Shown here: positions 19,678-24,871 of the stretch, in pieces | How positions within the stretch are numbered: the first letter of the stretch is position 1 | Layout: each line of letters opens with the position of its first letter | Virus record (IMG/VR): IMGVR_UViG_3300032263_000004 | Coordinates: 1-24,871 of that record | Direction: 5' to 3' (one strand) | DNA: 24,871 nt | DNA from: a virus | Position numbers and translations under genes: made by a program | Notes under the pieces: model-generated | What the model saw: only the letters and a program-made list of their open reading frames with translations | Told to the model about the DNA's origin: nothing | Databases searched by the model: none

Positions 19678-21726
19678 ATGGCACGAAAATCGAATACTCA
19701 GCGAATGAACGAAGTTCACGCGGAGGCACTGCGGCGATTCGACGCCATCCAGTCCGCTTTGCGTGACGAGCGCCTGCAGTGTCTGCAGGACCGACGGTTT
19801 TACTCGATTGCTGGGGCGCAGTGGGAGGGTCCGCTGGAGCAGCAGTACGAGAACAAGCCGAAGTTCGAGGTGAACAAAGTGGGCCTCGCGGTGCAGCGCG
19901 TGGTCAACGAATACCGCAACAACCGCATCACTGTGGATTTCGTTAGCCGCGACGGCTCGCCCACGGAGATGGCCGACGTTTGCAACAAGCTGTTTCGCGC
20001 GGACGAGCAGGACAGCACCGCGAACGAGGCGTATGACAACGCTTTCGAGGAAGCGGTTGGCGGTGGGTTCGGCGCCTGGCGGCTGAAGGCGGTGTACGAG
20101 GACGACGAAGACCCGGACAACGACCACCAGCGCATTAGGATTGAGCCGATCTACGACGCTGACACCAGCGTGTATTTCGATCTACAGGCCAAGCGGCAGG
20201 ACAAGGCCGACGCCACGCATGCGTTTGTGCTGTACAGCATCACGCGAGATGCGTACATCGAGAAATACGGCGACGACCCGACGACGTGGCCGAAAGAGGT
20301 TTACCAGACGATGTTCGACTGGGATACTCCCGACGTCGTTTATATCGCTGAGTATTACTGCATCGAAGAGGTTAACGAAAAGCAGTTGACCTACCGCGCG
20401 CTTGATGGAACTGAGGAAAAGTATCTCGAGAGCGATTTTGAGAAAGACGACGACCTCGAGGAAACGCTGTCTGCGATTGGCAGTGAAATGGTTCGCGAGC
20501 GCACGATCCGCAGAAAACGCGTGCGCAAGTATTTGATGTCTGGTGGCAAGATCCTGAAGGACGATGGATATATTGCCGGCAAGTGCATTCCGATCGTGCC
20601 GGTGTACGGCAAGCGCTGGTTCGTGGATAACGTCGAGCGCTGCATGGGCATTGTGCGGCTGGCCAAGGATGCGCAGCGACTGAAGAACATGCAACTCAGC
20701 AAGCTGGGTGAAATTTCGGCGCTGTCCAGTATCGAAAAGCCGATCATGACGCCCGAGCAGGTTGCTGGCCACCAGGTGATGTGGGCCAAGGACAACCTGG
20801 AGAATTACCCGTATCTGCTGGTGAACCCGATTACCGGGCCTGACGGCTCGATGCAGGTGGCTGGGCCGGTGGCGTACACGAAGTCTGCCGCAGTGCCGCC
20901 TGCGATGGCTGCGCTGTTGCAGGTGACTGAGCAGGACATCGATGACATTCTGGGTAACCAGCGCGAGGGCGACAAGATCGTCAGCAACATCAGCGGCGAT
21001 GCCGTTGAGATGGTGCAGCAGCGGCTGGAGATGCAGGCATTCCTGTATATGTCGAATTACGCCAAGGCGGTGCAGCGTTGCGGCGAGATCTGGCTGTCGA
21101 TGGCGCGGGATGTGTACGTCGAGCCCAAGCGGAAGATGAAGGGCGTGGACGAAGAGGGGCGCGCGTCAACGGTTGAACTGATGCAGCCTGCGATGGACGA
21201 AAACGGGGCGCTTGTTCATCGCAATGACGTGACGCAGGCCACGCTGGATGTGGTGACGTCTGTGGGCCCGTCGTTTACGACTCAGCGTGCGGCCACGCGC
21301 CGAACACTTCTGTCGATGATGCAGTTCGCGCAGGATCCGCAGATCCAGAAGATGCTGCTGGCCGCGCTGATGCAAAACATCGAGGGCGATGGCGTGAAGG
21401 ACGTGGCGAAGTTCATGCGCAAGGAAATGGTCGCTGCCGGCGTGATGGAACCGACGCCGGAAGAGGCGCAGGCACTGGCCCAGGCCGCGCAGAACCAGCA
21501 GCCGGATCCGAACGTGTTGTACATCCAAGCGGTGTCGGAGAAAGAACGCGCTCAGGCGCAGAAGGCCCAGGCCGACAGCGTAAACGCGCTGGCCGACGCG
21601 CAGTTGAAGCGCGCGAAGGTGCAGGAGACGTTGGCGAAGATGAGTCTGGCCGATCGACGGATCGTGCTGGACACCATGATGGCGATGAACGAGATGGGAG
21701 CGCAAAGTGGCAACGCAGTTCAGTGA
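19678..21726 (+). CDS. P22-type portal protein
   Basis: This 682-aa protein is the head-tail connector that forms the DNA entry channel. Recognisable segments are RFYSIAGAQWEGPLEQQYEN (about 40-60), EVNKVGLAVQRVVNEYRNNR, then IPIVPVYGKRWFVDNVERCM (about 302-321) and DDILGNQREGDKIVSNISGD (near 421-440), all of the P22 portal style. The C-terminal 100 residues are a helical, Gln/Ala-rich tail (QAVSEKERAQAQKAQADSVN) like the barrel of P22 portals. P22's own portal is about 725 aa, so the length fits. The gene ends 20 bp inside the next one. Confidence 0.92.
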   Translation: MARKSNTQRMNEVHAEALRRFDAIQSALRDERLQCLQDRRFYSIAGAQWEGPLEQQYENKPKFEVNKVGLAVQRVVNEYRNNRITVDFVSRDGSPTEMADVCNKLFRADEQDSTANEAYDNAFEEAVGGGFGAWRLKAVYEDDEDPDNDHQRIRIEPIYDADTSVYFDLQAKRQDKADATHAFVLYSITRDAYIEKYGDDPTTWPKEVYQTMFDWDTPDVVYIAEYYCIEEVNEKQLTYRALDGTEEKYLESDFEKDDDLEETLSAIGSEMVRERTIRRKRVRKYLMSGGKILKDDGYIAGKCIPIVPVYGKRWFVDNVERCMGIVRLAKDAQRLKNMQLSKLGEISALSSIEKPIMTPEQVAGHQVMWAKDNLENYPYLLVNPITGPDGSMQVAGPVAYTKSAAVPPAMAALLQVTEQDIDDILGNQREGDKIVSNISGDAVEMVQQRLEMQAFLYMSNYAKAVQRCGEIWLSMARDVYVEPKRKMKGVDEEGRASTVELMQPAMDENGALVHRNDVTQATLDVVTSVGPSFTTQRAATRRTLLSMMQFAQDPQIQKMLLAALMQNIEGDGVKDVAKFMRKEMVAAGVMEPTPEEAQALAQAAQNQQPDPNVLYIQAVSEKERAQAQKAQADSVNALADAQLKRAKVQETLAKMSLADRRIVLDTMMAMNEMGAQSGNAVQ

Positions 21727-22606
21727 CATGGCTTTGGGCGGCGAGTCTGGCTTCGCCTCGCAGTACACACCGATTCAATTTGCGCCGCTGGTCTCGTTGA
21801 CCGGGCCGATCCAGGGGCCGGCAACGCCGACGGCTACCGCGCCAACCGAGCCGACGGCTCAGCCCTTGCGCCTGCCGATGATGGGCGGCATGGCCGAGAT
21901 GCCGGATAACGCTTACATGACTGGCGAAGCGCGGACTGGCATACCTGGAGCGGGTTTCAGCAACCCATTTGCCGGAAAAAGTGGATCTGAAATTGGCAAA
22001 ATTGCGCTGGATGCGCTGGCTTTCGCTTCCAACCCGATATCCTTTGCCGCCGGATACATGGCCACCGGTAAGACGCCGAGCGAAAGCATGGCTGGATTCC
22101 TTGGGGGCGGCGCACAGGGGCAAGGGATGTTCGGCGGGCTGCGGGATTTCCTGTTTGGGCAGCAGCAACCGTCGGAGCCGCTGGGGGAAATGAGGGCCCC
22201 GTTAAGCGCTGACAGAGAAGGAATGGGCGGCGCTGTTTTTGGAGATGCTGAGGCCATTGCCAGAAGCATGGGTTTGGGAGATGAGCGCGCGGCAGAAATT
22301 GGAAAAACCGCGATGGGCCTACTTTCGCAAGGACTTGATCCAGTTTCTGCCGTAACGCTTGCGACAAACTACGGCGCATATGCGACACGGCCTGATGCCG
22401 AGACTGCAATGCAGGGCACGCCAACGCCAAATTTGAATGCGCTAAATCAAGCCATCATGCAAGGAACTTCCACAATGGAGCAGTTTGGGCCGCAGCAAAC
22501 CGCAGGCGGATACGCTCCGTCTGATTTTGGCGGAGCAGGCGCAAATGCACCAGAAGGCAGTTCATCCTTTGATGCCGCATCTTCTGGCGCATACGGTTAC
22601 TTTTGA
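21707..22606 (+). CDS. Ala/Gly/Pro-rich structural-region protein, unknown function (299 aa)
   Basis: The start is GTG 21707, supported by GGGAG 7 bp upstream and by a 20-bp overlap with the portal gene. The 299-aa product is low in charge and rich in Gly, Ala, Pro and Met. It has an N-terminal Pro/Thr linker (about residues 35-55), a hydrophobic helix region (KIALDALAFASNPISFAAGY, about 98-117) and a Gly/Ala/Ser tail. It lies between portal and scaffold, so a head or head-tail role is likely, but no known family is recognised. Confidence 0.75.
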   Translation: MATQFSDMALGGESGFASQYTPIQFAPLVSLTGPIQGPATPTATAPTEPTAQPLRLPMMGGMAEMPDNAYMTGEARTGIPGAGFSNPFAGKSGSEIGKIALDALAFASNPISFAAGYMATGKTPSESMAGFLGGGAQGQGMFGGLRDFLFGQQQPSEPLGEMRAPLSADREGMGGAVFGDAEAIARSMGLGDERAAEIGKTAMGLLSQGLDPVSAVTLATNYGAYATRPDAETAMQGTPTPNLNALNQAIMQGTSTMEQFGPQQTAGGYAPSDFGGAGANAPEGSSSFDAASSGAYGYF

Positions 22607-22653
22607 TCCCCCAAGGCAACCGGCCAGCCTCCAATGGCCGAGATGGAGCATAA

Positions 22654-23502
22654 ATGAACGAAGCAGAAGCAGTCGAAGACGACATCCAGCAGGCGCCCGA
22701 ACTGGAGGCCGAGCAGCCCGAAACGCCAGCGGAGGCCGAGGCCGCAGCGCCTGAGCCGGAAGAGGTCGTCATCACGATTGGCGACGAGCAGCCGGCGCAG
22801 GAAGAGGAACAGGCCCCTGAGTGGGTGCGTGACCTGCGGAAGAAAAACCGCGAGGATCAGAAACGCATCCGTGAACTGGAGGCCAAGCTCCAGCAGGTGC
22901 AGTCGCCACAGGCGACAGTGCCAAAACTCGGAGCAAAGCCGAAACTGGAGGACTTCGACTACGACTCCAGCAAGTACGAGGCGGCGCTGGACAACTGGTT
23001 CGGCCAGAAACGGCAGGTTGAGGAATTCCAGTCGCGCGTCAAGCACGCCGAGCAGCAGCAGATGCGCCAGTGGCAGGAGAAACTGGAGGGCTACGCTGCG
23101 GCCAAACAGTCGCTGAAGGTGCGCGACTACGAGGACGCTGAATCCACGGTGCAGGAGGCGCTGAACACCGTTCAGCAGGGTGTGCTACTGCAAGGCGCTG
23201 ACAACCCGGCAATGGTCGTGTACGCGCTGGGCAAGAACCCGAGCAAGGCCAAGGAACTCGCGGCCATCTCTGACCCTGTGAAATTTGCATTCGCTGTGGC
23301 GAAACTGGAGGCGCAATTGAAAGTCCAACCCCGCAAGACCCCGCCTCCACCCGAGTCCAGCGTGCGCAGCACCACCTCGATCAGCGGTGCGGTGGATTCG
23401 CATCTGGAGCGCCTTCGTTCTGAGGCAGAGCGCACGGGCGATATGTCCAAGGTGATTGCGTACCGGCGGCAACTGCGCAACAAGGAAGCCGCACGACGCT
23501 AG
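22654..23502 (+). CDS. Head scaffolding protein
   Basis: This 282-aa protein starts MNEAEAVEDDIQQAPELEAE and is extremely acidic for the first 50 residues. A coiled coil follows (about residues 58-90, VRDLRKKNREDQKRIRELEA). The centre has long charged helices, and the C-terminus is strongly basic (RLRSEAERTGDMSKVIAYRR to the end). An acidic disordered start, helical middle and basic C-terminus that binds coat is the P22 scaffold design. It sits directly between portal and coat as scaffolds do. It is probably released when the head expands. Confidence 0.85.
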   Translation: MNEAEAVEDDIQQAPELEAEQPETPAEAEAAAPEPEEVVITIGDEQPAQEEEQAPEWVRDLRKKNREDQKRIRELEAKLQQVQSPQATVPKLGAKPKLEDFDYDSSKYEAALDNWFGQKRQVEEFQSRVKHAEQQQMRQWQEKLEGYAAAKQSLKVRDYEDAESTVQEALNTVQQGVLLQGADNPAMVVYALGKNPSKAKELAAISDPVKFAFAVAKLEAQLKVQPRKTPPPPESSVRSTTSISGAVDSHLERLRSEAERTGDMSKVIAYRRQLRNKEAARR

Positions 23503-23527
23503 ACAAATTCCCGCAATGGTGTATATT
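23500..23527 (+). promoter_or_regulatory. Sigma70-like promoter for the coat gene
   Basis: TAGACA (23500-23505, 5 of 6) and TATATT (23522-23527, 5 of 6) with a 16-bp spacer. The -35 box overlaps the TAG stop of the scaffold gene. Transcription starting near 23534 would include the long hairpin leader at 23544-23605. It could give extra coat mRNA over scaffold. Confidence 0.6.
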
Positions 23528-23543
23528 CGCACCAAGCGCGGGT

Positions 23544-23605
23544 CTCGCCAGCCAGAAGTCGGCAGTAGCGCATCGAACGAGCGTCCGCCGGCTCTGACTG
23601 GTGAG
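23544..23605 (+). promoter_or_regulatory. Long stem-loop in the coat gene leader
   Basis: CTCGCCAGCCAGA (23544-23556) pairs with TCTGACTGGTGAG (23593-23605) with one G-T and one C-A pair; inside, GTCGGC (23558-23563) pairs with GCCGGC (23587-23592). A further hairpin GCGGC/GCCGC is at 23614-23627, before the TAGGAG ribosome site of the coat gene. Confidence 0.65.
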
Positions 23606-23658
23606 TATCAGGCGCGGCCCTAGCCGCATCAGTCACTCATTGATCTTAGGAGCCAATC

Positions 23659-24871
23659 ATGGCCAATGCTTTTTCCAAGGAAGAGCGCGTAGCGTTTGAA
23701 GACCTGCTGGAGGGCTTCAACGACGCGCTGGTGCTGTCTCGCAACGTCAGCATCTACCGCACCGAAAGTCAGATGATGGAGCGTGCGCGCAACACCATCT
23801 GGCGTCCGCAGCCGTACATCGCCACCTCGATCTCCTCGACCCCGGGCACCTCCATCGCCTCGGACTATCAGGACTTCACGCAGTTGGCAGTGCCCGCCAC
23901 GCTGGGTTTCAGCAAGACCGTGCCGTGGACGATGACCACGCTGGAACTGCGCGATGCCCTGCAAGAAGGTCGCTTGGGCGATGCCGCCAAGCAGCGTCTG
24001 GCCTCGGACATCAACGTCGCAATCATGAACGTCGCTGCCAACCAGGGCACGCTGGTCGTTCCGATTAACGGCGCCGCTGGCGACTACGACGACATCGCTC
24101 TGTGCGACTCGATCATGAACGAGCAAGGCGTTCCGACCGAGAACCGTTACATGGCCCTGTCGAGCCGCGACTACAACGGTCTGGCTGGCAATCTGGCTGT
24201 TGCAACCCGCTCGTTCGGGAACAACAAGTCCGACAAGGCCTACGAGCGTTCGTATGTCGGCATGGTGGCTGGCTTCGAGACCTACAAGCTCGACTACGCC
24301 AATCGCATCACGGCAACGACCGCTACCGTCACTATCGCCACCAACGGCGCTCAGGTGCGGTACGCTCCGGCAGCGACGTCGAACTCGGTCGGCGGCCAGA
24401 TCAACGTGGACAACCGCTACCAGCAGGTCACGGTCTCCACGACGACTGGCGTCGTGGCGGGTGCTGCGTTTACCATCGCGGGCATCGAGGCCGTCCATCA
24501 CATCACGAAGCAGTCGACGGGGCAACTGAAGACCTTCCGTGTGATCTCGGTCGACAGCGGCACCACGATGACGATCAGCCCCCCGATGATCGGCGCGAAC
24601 TCGTCCCCGACGGACGCCGAGCTTCAGTACAAGAACATCAACGTGGCCAGCACCTCCGCCACCGCGTCGATCACTTGGCTGAACATCGACGCTGCTCCGA
24701 TCAACGTGTTCTGGCAGCGCGACGCTCTGGAACTCCTGCCGGGCCGTTACGCCGTCCCGACCGATGCCGGCACCGCAGTGATGCGCGCCAGCACCGACCA
24801 GGGCATCGAACTGGTGATGCAGAAGTTCTACGACATCGACAGCATGACGATCAAGTATCGTCTGGACACGC
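23659..24871 (+). CDS. P22-like major coat protein, cut by the right edge
   Basis: From ATG 23659, with TAGGAG 6 bp upstream, the frame is open to the window end: 404 codons of a protein that in P22 is 430 aa, so little is missing. The start MANAFSKEERVAFEDLLEGF differs from P22, but later segments match the coat family: QMMERARNTIWRPQPYIA, INVDNRYQQVTVSTTTGV, and INVFWQRDALELLPG. The beta-rich stretch from about residue 215 to 330 corresponds to the inserted telokin-like domain of P22 coat. It forms the icosahedral shell on the scaffold. Promoter and structured leader upstream suggest high, separate expression. Confidence 0.92.
   Translation, partial: MANAFSKEERVAFEDLLEGFNDALVLSRNVSIYRTESQMMERARNTIWRPQPYIATSISSTPGTSIASDYQDFTQLAVPATLGFSKTVPWTMTTLELRDALQEGRLGDAAKQRLASDINVAIMNVAANQGTLVVPINGAAGDYDDIALCDSIMNEQGVPTENRYMALSSRDYNGLAGNLAVATRSFGNNKSDKAYERSYVGMVAGFETYKLDYANRITATTATVTIATNGAQVRYAPAATSNSVGGQINVDNRYQQVTVSTTTGVVAGAAFTIAGIEAVHHITKQSTGQLKTFRVISVDSGTTMTISPPMIGANSSPTDAELQYKNINVASTSATASITWLNIDAAPINVFWQRDALELLPGRYAVPTDAGTAVMRASTDQGIELVMQKFYDIDSMTIKYRLDT

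Noticed and set aside
18686-20127. Long minus-strand frames of 302 and 366 codons across terminase and portal
   Set aside because: They lie antisense to genes with clear catalytic motifs, and their products are low-complexity Ser/Pro/Arg mixtures typical of GC-rich shadows.

Overview
The window is phage DNA, with no bacterial housekeeping gene in it. It looks like about 25 kb of a short-tailed double-stranded DNA phage with P22-type head genes. The evidence is a P22-like coat protein (cut by the right edge), a P22-type portal, a scaffold-like protein, a two-subunit terminase and a fibre with a P22-tailspike-like head-binding N-terminus. The DNA is GC-rich and most genes are packed with ATGA or TGATG stop/start overlaps. 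A high-GC proteobacterial host (for example Burkholderiales or a relative) is likely, but that is inference. No integrase, CI-type repressor, reverse transcriptase or tRNA was seen, so the lifestyle is undecided.

Layout. (1) 1-2983, plus strand: C-terminus of a virion protein, tail fibre, a small membrane protein, a secreted small protein, a 54-aa holin-like protein and an M15 endolysin. (2) 2879-8721, minus strand: an early operon read leftward from a good sigma70-like promoter at 8753-8782. It carries a RecT-like annealing protein and a YqaJ-type exonuclease, an AlpA/excisionase-like HTH protein, a zinc-ribbon protein and many small unknowns. Inside it lies a roughly 500-bp non-coding repeat array (7562-8059). 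(3) 8878-12977, plus strand: a winged-HTH protein, an HNH-like protein, a VRR-NUC nuclease, an unknown protein and a 776-aa primase-helicase, all overlapping. (4) 12985-16503, minus strand: small accessory genes of mostly unknown function, with hairpins at several gene junctions, ending in a rho-independent terminator at 12985-13013. (5) 16504-17219: a 716-bp gene-free control region with iteron-like decamers, other direct repeats and palindromes. (6) 17220-24871, plus strand: small terminase, an odd AT-richer gene, large terminase, portal, an Ala/Gly-rich protein, scaffold, then a promoter and structured leader in front of the coat gene.

How it works together: the early leftward operon supplies recombination, the rightward operon supplies DNA replication, and the outer plus-strand blocks supply packaging, head, fibre and lysis. 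If the genome is circularly permuted, those two blocks would join into one late operon. The most unusual items are the pentamer/hairpin array at 7562-8059, the repeat-filled control region at 16679-17087, and an extended ribosome-binding site (GGAG plus AGACA) shared by scattered genes on both strands. Function of all three is unknown to me.
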